Source: Halieaceae bacterium
GTDB taxonomy: Bacteria > Pseudomonadota > Gammaproteobacteria > Pseudomonadales > Halieaceae
Assembly (NCBI GenBank): GCA_011524755.1
Contig: WTJR01000120.1
Span: forward strand, 1-5,708
Length of the DNA stretch: 5,708 bases
Direction of reading: 5' to 3'
Translations under genes and position numbers: made by a program
Part shown: positions 1 to 5,708 of the stretch, piece by piece
Numbering within the stretch: the stretch's first letter is position 1
Layout: every line of letters starts with the position of its first letter
The notes under the pieces: generated by a model
Databases searched by the model: none
What the model was told of the DNA's origin: nothing
What the model saw: the letters and a program-made list of their open reading frames with translations, nothing else

Positions 1-2051
1 ATGCGTCCGCGCTGATCGACATCGAGACACTTAACCGTGACTTCCTGTCCCTCGGTCAGATAATCGCTGACGTTCTCAACCCGCTCATTGGCAATTTGAG
101 AGATATGAAGCAAGCCATCCTTGCCGGGCAGAATTGTGATGAACGCACCGAAATCGACGATACGAGCGACCTTACCGGTGTAAACCGCACCAACCTCAGC
201 TTCGGCTGTAATGGCCATGATCATGTCAACCGCCGCATCACGCGCCGACTGGTTTTGACCAAAGACCTTCACTGTGCCGTCGTCATTGATATCAACCGTC
301 GCACCTGAGTCCTCAGTAATCTGACGGATGGTTGCGCCGCCCTTACCAATGATGTCGCGGATCTTGTCCGAGTCTACTTTCAGGGTCACCATGCTCGGTG
401 CATTTTCGGATGTGATCTCTCGCGCAGACTCCAGTACCGCATTCATCTGGCCGAGGATGTGGAGACGAGCGTGCAGTGCCTGCTCCAACGCCACTTCCAT
501 AATCTGCTCGTTGATGCCTTCGATCTTGATGTCCATCTGCAAAGCAGTGACACCCGCCGAGGTACCCGCGACTTTAAAGTCCATATCACCCAGGTGATCC
601 TCATCGCCCAAGATATCGGTGAGAACCGCAAACTGATTGCCTTCCTTCACCAGACCCATCGCGATACCTGCGACAGGAGCCTTCAGAGGTACGCCTGCCG
701 CCATCATTGCGAGTGATCCCACACAGACCGATGCCATTGAGCTGGAACCGTTGGATTCTGTGATCTCGGATACAACACGAATGGTGTAAGGAAATTCTTC
801 ATCGGTTGGCAATACCGCTGCCAGACCGCGTCGCGCTAGACGGCCATGACCGATTTCGCGACGGCCAGTTGCGCCAATACGACCCGCCTCACCCACAGAG
901 TAGGGAGGGAAGTTGTAATGCAACATGAAAGGATCACGTCGCTCGCCTTCGAGCGCATCAATGATCTGCGCATCGCGGGTTGAACCGAGTGTCACAGCAC
1001 CAATCGCCTGAGTCTCGCCACGCGTGAACAGTGATGAACCGTGTGCGTTTGGCAGCACATCAACTTCGCAAGCAATCTGACGAACCGTACGACCATCACG
1101 ACCATCGATACGCGGCTCACCCGCCAAAATACGCTGGCGGACAATGCGCTTTTCAAGCGACTTGAATTCGTCCTTGATGTCATCCGCAGAAGGACCGTCT
1201 TCAACGGCAAGCGCCTCGACGACAGCATCTTTGATCTGACCAACACGCTCGTATCGCGCGGCTTTCTCAGTGATGCGGTATGCCTCACCCAGATCAGCAC
1301 CTGCGGCTTCTTCAACCTGTGCTCGCAATGCCTCGTCAACCTCTGGCGCTGACCAATCCCAGCGTGGCTTACCGGCTTCTTCAACCAACTCGTCAATTGC
1401 CTTGATGACCGTTTGCATCTCTTGATGGGCGTAGAGAACAGCACCCAACATCTGGTCTTCAGAAAGCTCTTTTGCCTCCGACTCAACCATGAGGACCGCA
1501 TCACGGGTACCCGCTACGACCATGTCCAGCTTGCTCTCTTTGAGCGCAGCGTAGCCAGGGTTCAGTACATAGCCCTCTGCCTCGCTAAAGCCAACGCGAG
1601 CACCACCGATTGGGCCATTGAAGGGGCAGCCTGATATTGCAAGCGCCGCCGATGTACCAATCATGGCGGGGATATCAGGATCAGTATCCAAATCAGCCGA
1701 CATGACCGTGCAGACAACCTGCACCTCGTTCATGAAACCATCAGCGAAGAGCGGACGGATAGGCCGATCAATAAGGCGTGAGGTCAACGTTTCCTTTTCG
1801 CTAGGCCGCCCTTCGCGCTTGAAAAATCCGCCTGGAATTTTGCCCACTGAATAGGCTTTCTCAATGTAGTGGACGGACAATGGGAAGAAATCTTGTCCGG
1901 GCTTTGCTTTTTGTTGAGCTACCACTGTGCAAAGCACAGAGGTAGTGCCCATGGTCACCATAACGGCTCCCGAGGCTTGACGCGCTATGCGTCCTGTTTC
2001 CAGCGTGACCTCCTGGCCACCGTACTGGAAAGTTTTAGTAACAACGTTCAC
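1..2051 (-). CDS. pnp: Polyribonucleotide nucleotidyltransferase (PNPase), C-terminus cut by window edge
   Basis: PNPase is a trimeric 3'-to-5' exoribonuclease that uses phosphate to release nucleoside diphosphates, and it joins the RNA degradosome in many gammaproteobacteria. I translated the frame by hand from the GTG at 2051 to the left edge: 683 codons with no stop or frameshift. The first RNase PH-like domain includes FFKREGRP (residues 76-83) and RLIDRPIRPLF. An all-helical linker follows. The second RNase PH domain includes RGETQ (344-348) and GDEDHLGDMDFKVAG, with metal/catalytic Asp at about 485 and 491. A KH domain has GKGG at 569-572. An S1 domain starts near 622 (YTGKVARIVDFGAF) and is cut at residue 683. 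E. coli PNPase is 711 residues, so roughly 20-40 residues are probably missing. The start is set by an in-frame TAA immediately before the GTG and a GGAG eight bases upstream. It is the last operon gene seen, 52 bp after rpsO. Confidence 0.97.
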   Translation of the reverse strand, partial: MNVVTKTFQYGGQEVTLETGRIARQASGAVMVTMGTTSVLCTVVAQQKAKPGQDFFPLSVHYIEKAYSVGKIPGGFFKREGRPSEKETLTSRLIDRPIRPLFADGFMNEVQVVCTVMSADLDTDPDIPAMIGTSAALAISGCPFNGPIGGARVGFSEAEGYVLNPGYAALKESKLDMVVAGTRDAVLMVESEAKELSEDQMLGAVLYAHQEMQTVIKAIDELVEEAGKPRWDWSAPEVDEALRAQVEEAAGADLGEAYRITEKAARYERVGQIKDAVVEALAVEDGPSADDIKDEFKSLEKRIVRQRILAGEPRIDGRDGRTVRQIACEVDVLPNAHGSSLFTRGETQAIGAVTLGSTRDAQIIDALEGERRDPFMLHYNFPPYSVGEAGRIGATGRREIGHGRLARRGLAAVLPTDEEFPYTIRVVSEITESNGSSSMASVCVGSLAMMAAGVPLKAPVAGIAMGLVKEGNQFAVLTDILGDEDHLGDMDFKVAGTSAGVTALQMDIKIEGINEQIMEVALEQALHARLHILGQMNAVLESAREITSENAPSMVTLKVDSDKIRDIIGKGGATIRQITEDSGATVDINDDGTVKVFGQNQSARDAAVDMIMAITAEAEVGAVYTGKVARIVDFGAFITILPGKDGLLHISQIANERVENVSDYLTEGQEVTVKCLDVDQRGR

Positions 2052-2063
2052 TTAACTATCTCC
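2049..2063 (-). promoter_or_regulatory. pnp: pnp ribosome binding site and GTG start
   Basis: A GGAG Shine-Dalgarno core (2063-2060) lies eight bases before the GTG codon (2051-2049). The codon directly upstream in frame is TAA, so no longer start is possible. The resulting N-terminus (VNVVTKTFQYGGQEVTLETG) matches the usual PNPase beginning (K-F-Q-Y-G, then T-L-E-T-G), which supports this start. Confidence 0.85.
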
Positions 2064-2092
2064 AAAATAAATTGGCCGGCATAAAGCCGGCC
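2064..2092 (-). terminator. GC-rich hairpin with T-rich tail between rpsO and pnp (attenuator)
   Basis: On the transcribed strand a perfect 7-bp stem, GGCCGGC/GCCGGCC (2092-2086 and 2080-2074), closes a five-base TTTAT loop. It is followed by AATTTATTTT (2073-2064). This is the shape of an intrinsic terminator, though the tail is interrupted by A residues and runs straight into the pnp Shine-Dalgarno. In E. coli a comparable terminator (t1) follows rpsO and lets part of the transcription read through into pnp. Partial termination here, giving more rpsO than pnp mRNA, is inference. The stem may also protect the rpsO mRNA 3' end. Confidence 0.72.
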
Positions 2093-2103
2093 TTAAGTCG
2101 TTT

Positions 2104-2373
2104 TTATCGGCGCAAGCCAAGACGCTTAATCAGTGTTGCGTAACGAGATGTGTCCTTGCGCTTCAAGTAATCCAACAGTTTACGGCGCTGGTTAACCATG
2201 CGAATGAGACCACGACGTGAATGGTGATCCTGCGCATGCTCTTTAAAGTGCTGCTGTAGCTGCTCAATATTTGCGGTCAACAGAGCGACCTGAACTTCGG
2301 GTGATCCTGTATCGCCGTCAGACTGCTTGTAGTCGTCCACGATTTGAGCTTTACGTGCTGCATCTAGTGCCAT
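2104..2373 (-). CDS. rpsO: 30S ribosomal protein S15
   Basis: S15 is a primary-binding protein of the small subunit. It binds the three-way junction of helices 20, 21 and 22 in the 16S rRNA central domain and lets S6, S18, S11 and S21 follow. The product is 89 residues, the same as E. coli S15, and aligns without gaps. The RNA-contact residues known for the family are present at the same numbers: T22, G23 and Q28 in DTGSPEVQ, H42, and D49 and S52 in DHHSRRGL. The RKLLDYLKRKD helix and the RLGLRR C-terminus are also typical. The ATG at 2373 has a good Shine-Dalgarno, GGAG at 2384-2381, seven bases upstream. The gene sits between truB and pnp, its standard place. Its leader carries a predicted pseudoknot that suggests translational autoregulation. 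Confidence 0.98.
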   Translation of the reverse strand: MALDAARKAQIVDDYKQSDGDTGSPEVQVALLTANIEQLQQHFKEHAQDHHSRRGLIRMVNQRRKLLDYLKRKDTSRYATLIKRLGLRR

Positions 2374-2380
2374 GATATTT

Positions 2381-2430
2381 CTCCAACCTGCGTTACTCTG
2401 AGCCCACCCGTGCAGGTTTACAGGGGGGCT
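2381..2430 (-). promoter_or_regulatory. Predicted H-type pseudoknot in the rpsO leader, probable S15 autoregulatory element
   Basis: On the transcribed strand, stem 1 pairs AGCCC (2430-2426) with GGGCT (2405-2401). After one C-T mismatch it continues through 2424-2420 and 2411-2407 with five more pairs, one of them a U-G wobble. The eight-base loop is A plus AACCTGC (2419-2412). AACCTGC (2418-2412) is exactly complementary to GCAGGTT (2391-2385), which directly abuts the GGAG Shine-Dalgarno (2384-2381). This gives a pseudoknot with a 7-bp stem 2, a single bridging A, no base between the stems and a nine-base third loop (2400-2392). E. coli S15 is known to repress rpsO by stabilising a leader pseudoknot at the ribosome binding site. 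Equivalence here is inferred from position and topology, not from a family search. Confidence 0.7.
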
Positions 2431-2442
2431 GATTAATGACTG

Positions 2443-3363
2443 CTATACAAACAGTCGCTTCGGAGCGACTCGGCCGTCGTCCAGTATCACTCCGATACCC
2501 AAAAATGGCCCACCCGCTTCAGCGATGCGCACCATACCACTAAGCGGCGCATTTCGCACTAGGACCGGTTGTCCTTGTTTTAGGTAGAAAGCCGCAGAAT
2601 CACTGAGTTCGACCCTCTCCAGGTGACCCACAGCAATCTCGGGATCGATGAGAAACTGGTCAAGCGCGTCGGGGCCTTCCTTTTCGGCCACATCAACCAG
2701 CGTCTGCAGATCAATCGATTGACTTAGATCGAAAGGACCGGTCGCTGTTCTTCGCAGAGCACTCATATGGCCCGGCAGTCCCACTGCCTCCGCTATGTCC
2801 TCTGACAGCGTTCGGATGTAGGTTCCCTTACTGCAGGACACTCGAATATCCGATGTTGCAACGACGCCTGGTGCAAACGAGGTCATTTCAATCGAATGAA
2901 CGGCAATCCGACGCGACTTTCTCTCTACTTCCTTACCCTGTCTCGCCAGCTTATAAAGCGGCTGGCCATCGACTTTCAATGCGGAGTGCATGGGGGGCGT
3001 CTGATCAAACTCGCCGACAAAGGAGGTGAGCGCCGCGGTAACATGATCGGTTGTCAGTACCTCAGCCGTCTGCTCCGCTAGGACCTCACCTTCACTATCA
3101 CCCGTGGTCGTTTTGATGCCAAAACTGACCGTCGCGTCGTACGCTTTATCGGAGTCCAGCAAAAACTGAGAGAGCTTGGTTGCCTCGCCCAGGCAAATGG
3201 GTAGCACGCCACTCGCCAACGGATCCAGATTACCGGTATGACCCGCCTTGGCCGCATTAAACAGGTGACGGACGCGTTGCAGTGCTTGATTTGATGAGGG
3301 GCCGATAGGCTTATCGAGAACGAGAATACCTGTGACCGCCCGCCCTTTCCGCCGGCGCGCCAT
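2443..3363 (-). CDS. truB: tRNA pseudouridine(55) synthase TruB
   Basis: TruB isomerises uridine 55 in the T-loop of elongator tRNAs to pseudouridine and also acts as a tRNA-folding chaperone. The product has 306 residues, close to the 314 of E. coli. The N-terminal motif GILVLDKPIGPSSN (12-25) leads to the active-site block GHTGNLDPLASGVLPI (41-56), with the catalytic Asp at 47 and its supporting His at 42. The Tyr of DKAYDATVSFG is at 75. The QTPPMHSALKVDG segment (121-133) and CSKGTYIRTL (177-186) complete the catalytic domain. Residues from about 240 form the PUA-like C-terminal domain, ending APKRLFV. N45 in the GNLDP motif is a mild variant of the usual A, S or T. The ATG lies one base after the rbfA stop (TAA-C-ATG) and has only a weak GAGA upstream, so translation is probably coupled to rbfA. 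Confidence 0.97.
   Translation of the reverse strand: MARRRKGRAVTGILVLDKPIGPSSNQALQRVRHLFNAAKAGHTGNLDPLASGVLPICLGEATKLSQFLLDSDKAYDATVSFGIKTTTGDSEGEVLAEQTAEVLTTDHVTAALTSFVGEFDQTPPMHSALKVDGQPLYKLARQGKEVERKSRRIAVHSIEMTSFAPGVVATSDIRVSCSKGTYIRTLSEDIAEAVGLPGHMSALRRTATGPFDLSQSIDLQTLVDVAEKEGPDALDQFLIDPEIAVGHLERVELSDSAAFYLKQGQPVLVRNAPLSGMVRIAEAGGPFLGIGVILDDGRVAPKRLFV
2453..2470 (-). other. Stem-loop over the last codons of truB
   Basis: AGTCGCT (2470-2464) and AGCGACT (2459-2453) form a perfect 7-bp stem with a CCGA loop on the transcribed strand. It is followed by GTTTGTATAG, which includes the truB stop. It lies 22 bases before the rpsO leader pseudoknot. It could be a weak attenuator, an mRNA 3'-end or processing signal, or an upstream domain of the rpsO leader. 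The tail is too poor in T for a confident terminator call. Confidence 0.4.
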
Positions 3364-3364
3364 G

Positions 3365-3760
3365 TTAGGTCTCGTCTACGCCCGAGGGGTCTCGGTTTTG
3401 AGCGTCCGATGCACGGGCCTTACCCAATAGCGCTTCCATATGACGACCGCGGCCAACGCTCTCGTCAAATTTAAACGTGAGTTTGGGCACGGTTCTCAAG
3501 GTCGATTCACGAGCGATCTCGCTACGCAGAAAACCAGCGGCTTTATCGAGTACACGAGTCACCTCTTCTGCCGATTTAGCGTCCTCTAGCCCCAACTTGG
3601 TGAAGAAGACCTTCGCGTAACGTAAATCTCGACTGACCTCGACCGCCGTAATGCTGACAAACTCGGCCCTCGGATCGCGAACACTGTGCAGCAGGAGCTT
3701 TGCTAGCTCCTGCTGCAGAAAGTCGGCGACTCTCTCAGTTCGACTGAACTCTTGACCCAA
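3365..3760 (-). CDS. rbfA: 30S ribosome-binding factor RbfA, TTG start
   Basis: RbfA binds the immature 30S subunit near helices 1, 44 and 45, helps the 16S rRNA 5' end mature, and is needed for growth in the cold in E. coli. The product is 131 residues (E. coli 133) with one type II KH-like fold. Visible landmarks are the opening EFSRTERVADFLQQELAKLL, the DPR turn at 29-31, VSRDLRYAKVFFT (42-54), the kinked LDKAAGFLRSEIA helix (71-83, with the AAG of the AxG kink at 74-76), and FDESVGRGRHMEALL (98-112). The acidic tail is not conserved. The start is TTG: an in-frame TAA lies three codons upstream, and starting here reproduces the family's normal N-terminus. It begins 10 bases after the infB stop and is followed at once by truB. 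Codons 15-25 form a strong hairpin. Confidence 0.96.
   Translation of the reverse strand: MGQEFSRTERVADFLQQELAKLLLHSVRDPRAEFVSITAVEVSRDLRYAKVFFTKLGLEDAKSAEEVTRVLDKAAGFLRSEIARESTLRTVPKLTFKFDESVGRGRHMEALLGKARASDAQNRDPSGVDET
3687..3717 (-). repeat. Perfect 13-bp inverted repeat (stem-loop) inside the 5' part of rbfA
   Basis: TGCAGCAGGAGCT (plus strand 3687-3699) and AGCTCCTGCTGCA (3705-3717) are exact reverse complements separated by five bases (TTGCT). In the rbfA mRNA this makes a 13-bp hairpin beginning about 43 bases after the first base of the TTG start. It covers codons 15-25 (LQQELAKLLLH). CAG (Gln) and CTG (Leu) codons are mutual reverse complements, so a Q/L-rich helix favours such pairing. 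The inverted repeat is certain; a function is not shown. Confidence 0.75.
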
Positions 3761-3773
3761 AGCGTTTTACCTA
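3758..3773 (-). promoter_or_regulatory. rbfA: rbfA translation start region: weak AGGT and TTG codon
   Basis: The only Shine-Dalgarno-like bases before the TTG (3760-3758) are AGGT (3772-3769). They overlap the infB TAG stop (3773-3771) and sit about eight to nine bases upstream. With a weak site and a non-AUG start, initiation probably depends on ribosomes finishing infB. This coupling is inference. Confidence 0.6.
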
Positions 3774-5708
3774 CAGAGACCGAGCAACTTCGTTGACATC
3801 GTAGACTTCGATGAGGTCGCCCACTTTTACGTCAGTGTAGTTCTTCACACCGATACCGCACTCGGTACCACTTCGAACCTCATTCGCATCATCCTTAAAG
3901 CGACGCAATGATTCGAGCTCACCTTCGTAGATAACAATATTGTCTCGCAAAACACGGATAGGCTTGGAACGATAGACTGTGCCCTCCGTCACCATACATC
4001 CGGCGATAAGGCCAAACTTGGGCGAGCGGAAAACATCCCGTACTTCAGCGATGCCCACAATCTCCTCGCGCAACTCTGGCGACAACATACCCGACAAGGC
4101 TGCCTTAACGTCGTCAATGAGATCGTAAATGACGTTGTAGTAGCGAACTTCTACGCCTTCATTTTCAGCCAGGCCACGCGCCTTGGCGTCAGCTCGTGTA
4201 TTGAAACCGAAGATAACCGCATTACTCGTTATGGCCAGCGATATATCCGTCTCGGTGATACCACCAACACCGCCAGCAACCACATTGACTTTAACCTCTT
4301 CGTTGCCTAGGTCAGACAATGAAGACTGCAGCGCCTCAAGTGAACCTCGAACGTCCGCCTTGATGACAATATTCAGCGTTTGCACTTCACCCGCCGTCAT
4401 CGTCTCAAACATGCTATCGAGCTTAGCGGCTTGCTGACGAGCCAGCTTGCTGGATCGCTGCTTCTCTTGACGGAAATCTGCAATTTCGCGAGCGCGCTTT
4501 TCACTCTCAACGGCTACGAAGGGGTCACCTGCATCTGGCGTTCCATCAAGGCCCAGAATCTCAACAGGGATGCTCGGACCGGCGACTTTAATCGGTTGTC
4601 CGTTTTCATCCAGCATGGCTCTAACACGACCATACTGTAAGCCTGCGAGAACGATATCACCCTGATTCAAGGTGCCTTGCTGCACCAATAGTGAGGCCAC
4701 AGGACCGCGTCCTCGATCAAGCCGCGACTCAATGACCAGACCGCTGGCTGGAACGTCAGCCGGTGCTTTCAGCTCAAGCAACTCCGACTGCAACAACAGG
4801 GCTTCTAACAAGGTATCGATGCCTTCACCTGTATGCGCTGACACAGGAATAAACTGAGTATCACCACCCCAATCCTCCGGAATCACCTCTTTTGCAGCCA
4901 ATTCGTTTTTGACTCGGTCGGGGTCAGCACCCTCTTTGTCCATCTTGTTGATGGCAACAACTAAGGGAACACCGGCGGCCCGGGCGTGCTGAACCGCTTC
5001 TTCTGTCTGCGGCATAACGCCATCGTCGGCGGCAACCACCAAAATAACGATGTCCGTGGACTTAGCGCCACGAGCGCGCATCGCCGTAAAGGCCGCGTGT
5101 CCGGGCGTATCGAGGAAGGTGATCATGCCCATATCGGTCTTCACGTGGTAAGCGCCAATATGCTGGGTAATGCCACCCGCCTCACCGACGGCGACACGTG
5201 AGCTACGAATGTAGTCAAGCAGCGATGTCTTACCGTGATCGACGTGGCCCATCACAGTGACGACAGGTGCACGAAGTTCAGGTGTACCCTCTTGGCTTGC
5301 CAGAGACTCCTCCAACTGCTCCTCGAGCTCATCATCACTCTTCAACTTAATGCGATGACCGAGTTCCTCTACCACGAGACTCGCTGTGTCCTGATCAATC
5401 ATCTGGTTAATGGTTGCCATGACACCAAGCTTCATTAGCTCTTTAATCACCACACCCGCTTTCACCGCCATCTGCTGCGCGAGATCACCCACGCTGATAT
5501 TTTCTGGCAACTCGACGTCGTAAATAATCTTCTCGGTAGGTTGCTCGAAGGCATGCTGGTTCGGCTCATCGCCGCCACGTCGTCGCTTACCGCCGCGCGC
5601 GCGCCCCATCCCTGATTCAGCTGCTTCAATATCGCTCAGCGACAGGTTATGGCCTCTCTGCTTCCCGCGACCACCCGACAGGTTCGAGCGATCTAAACGA
5701 CCTCGGCC
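3771..5708 (-). CDS. infB: Translation initiation factor IF-2, N-terminus beyond window edge
   Basis: IF2 is the GTPase that delivers fMet-tRNA to the 30S P site and promotes 50S joining. The frame is open from the right edge (5708) through an in-frame ATG at 5609 to the TAG at 3773-3771, giving 645 visible residues. E. coli IF2 has 890, so a few hundred N-terminal residues probably lie outside. Numbering from the edge: an Arg/Gly/Lys-rich linker (1-50), the IF2_N-type segment ISVGDLAQQMAVKAG...INQMIDQDTA (about 71-110), then the G domain with G1 GHVDHGKT (154-161), G2 GGITQHIG (178-185), G3 DTPG (200-203), G4 NKMD (254-257) and G5 SA (290-291). The beta-barrel domain II, a third domain (ADVRGSLEAL, about 452) and the fMet-tRNA-binding C2 domain (about 550-645, with SPKFG, RVLRDN and ECGIGVKNY) follow. 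All GTPase residues are intact. nusA is expected upstream. Confidence 0.98.
   Translation of the reverse strand, partial: GRGRLDRSNLSGGRGKQRGHNLSLSDIEAAESGMGRARGGKRRRGGDEPNQHAFEQPTEKIIYDVELPENISVGDLAQQMAVKAGVVIKELMKLGVMATINQMIDQDTASLVVEELGHRIKLKSDDELEEQLEESLASQEGTPELRAPVVTVMGHVDHGKTSLLDYIRSSRVAVGEAGGITQHIGAYHVKTDMGMITFLDTPGHAAFTAMRARGAKSTDIVILVVAADDGVMPQTEEAVQHARAAGVPLVVAINKMDKEGADPDRVKNELAAKEVIPEDWGGDTQFIPVSAHTGEGIDTLLEALLLQSELLELKAPADVPASGLVIESRLDRGRGPVASLLVQQGTLNQGDIVLAGLQYGRVRAMLDENGQPIKVAGPSIPVEILGLDGTPDAGDPFVAVESEKRAREIADFRQEKQRSSKLARQQAAKLDSMFETMTAGEVQTLNIVIKADVRGSLEALQSSLSDLGNEEVKVNVVAGGVGGITETDISLAITSNAVIFGFNTRADAKARGLAENEGVEVRYYNVIYDLIDDVKAALSGMLSPELREEIVGIAEVRDVFRSPKFGLIAGCMVTEGTVYRSKPIRVLRDNIVIYEGELESLRRFKDDANEVRSGTECGIGVKNYTDVKVGDLIEVYDVNEVARSL

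Noticed and set aside
992..1504. 170-codon open frame on the minus strand inside pnp
   Set aside because: It is an out-of-frame shadow of pnp. The pnp frame is continuous through this region and gives a full PNPase match, while this frame gives an unremarkable Arg/Ser/Leu-rich product.
1925..1939. 6-bp hairpin CTGTGC-AAA-GCACAG near the pnp 5' end
   Set aside because: It is short, lies well inside the coding sequence, has no adjoining signal, and is expected by chance at this length.
2374..2520. Promoter for rpsO within the truB 3' end or the truB-rpsO gap (for example TATAGC near 2447-2442)
   Set aside because: E. coli has an rpsO promoter here, but no -10 candidate I found has a convincing -35 at proper spacing. 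I therefore make no call; transcription-start mapping would settle it.
3019..3045. Perfect Shine-Dalgarno-like AAGGAGGTGAG on the plus strand inside truB, with an ATG downstream
   Set aside because: The ATG is about 16 bases away and opens only 12 codons. The stretch is explained by truB codons for L-T-S-F. Its complement resembles the 16S rRNA 3' tail only by chance.
5594..5604. 11-base alternating CG tract in infB, possible Z-DNA-type sequence
   Set aside because: It is simply the codon pattern for Gly-Arg-Ala-Arg in the basic IF2 linker and is too short to claim structure.
5577..5609. ATG at 5609 as the true infB start, giving a 612-residue IF2
   Set aside because: The same frame is open for 33 more codons to the window edge and encodes a Gly/Arg/Lys-rich linker typical of IF2. 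No properly spaced Shine-Dalgarno precedes this ATG. A shorter internal isoform, as known for E. coli IF2, cannot be excluded but is not supported.
1..5708. Plus-strand open frames, CRISPR, mobile element, tRNA or novel accessory system
   Set aside because: Every plus-strand frame lies antisense to a firmly identified housekeeping gene and gives low-complexity shadow protein. No direct-repeat array, transposase, integrase or tRNA-like fold was seen.

Overview
The window is a piece of the conserved bacterial translation and RNA-decay operon nusA-infB-rbfA-truB-rpsO-pnp. It lies entirely on the minus strand, so transcription runs from position 5708 towards position 1. The proteins read as typical gammaproteobacterial housekeeping proteins: IF2 with its basic linker and SPKFG/RVLRDN C-terminal motifs, an 89-residue S15 ending in RLGLRR, and PNPase with the GDEDHLGDMDFKVAG active-site block. 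Base composition is balanced to slightly GC-rich. A marine Cellvibrionales/Halieaceae-like gammaproteobacterium is a low-confidence guess from protein flavour only.

Layout in transcription order. infB (5708-3771) lacks its N-terminus because it runs off the right edge. rbfA (3760-3365) has a TTG start. truB (3363-2443) begins one base after the rbfA stop. A 69-bp gap (2442-2374) carries a predicted pseudoknot leader ahead of rpsO (2373-2104). A 52-bp gap with a GC-rich hairpin/attenuator separates rpsO from pnp. pnp (2051-1) has a GTG start and runs off the left edge inside its S1 domain. No non-coding stretch exceeds 70 bp. No tRNA, rRNA, mobile element, CRISPR array or plus-strand gene is supported.

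The genes work together in making and recycling the translation machinery. IF2 places initiator tRNA on the ribosome, RbfA matures the 30S subunit, TruB makes pseudouridine 55 in tRNA, S15 nucleates assembly of the 16S rRNA central domain, and PNPase degrades RNA from the 3' end. In E. coli, infB, rbfA and pnp are linked to cold-shock adaptation.

Nothing points to an undescribed system. The points worth a second look are in the RNA: an H-type pseudoknot abutting the rpsO Shine-Dalgarno sequence (probable S15 autoregulation), a perfect 13-bp stem-loop inside the rbfA coding region, a hairpin over the last truB codons, and an rpsO-pnp spacer too short to hold the long RNase III-cleaved leader hairpin known from E. 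coli pnp.
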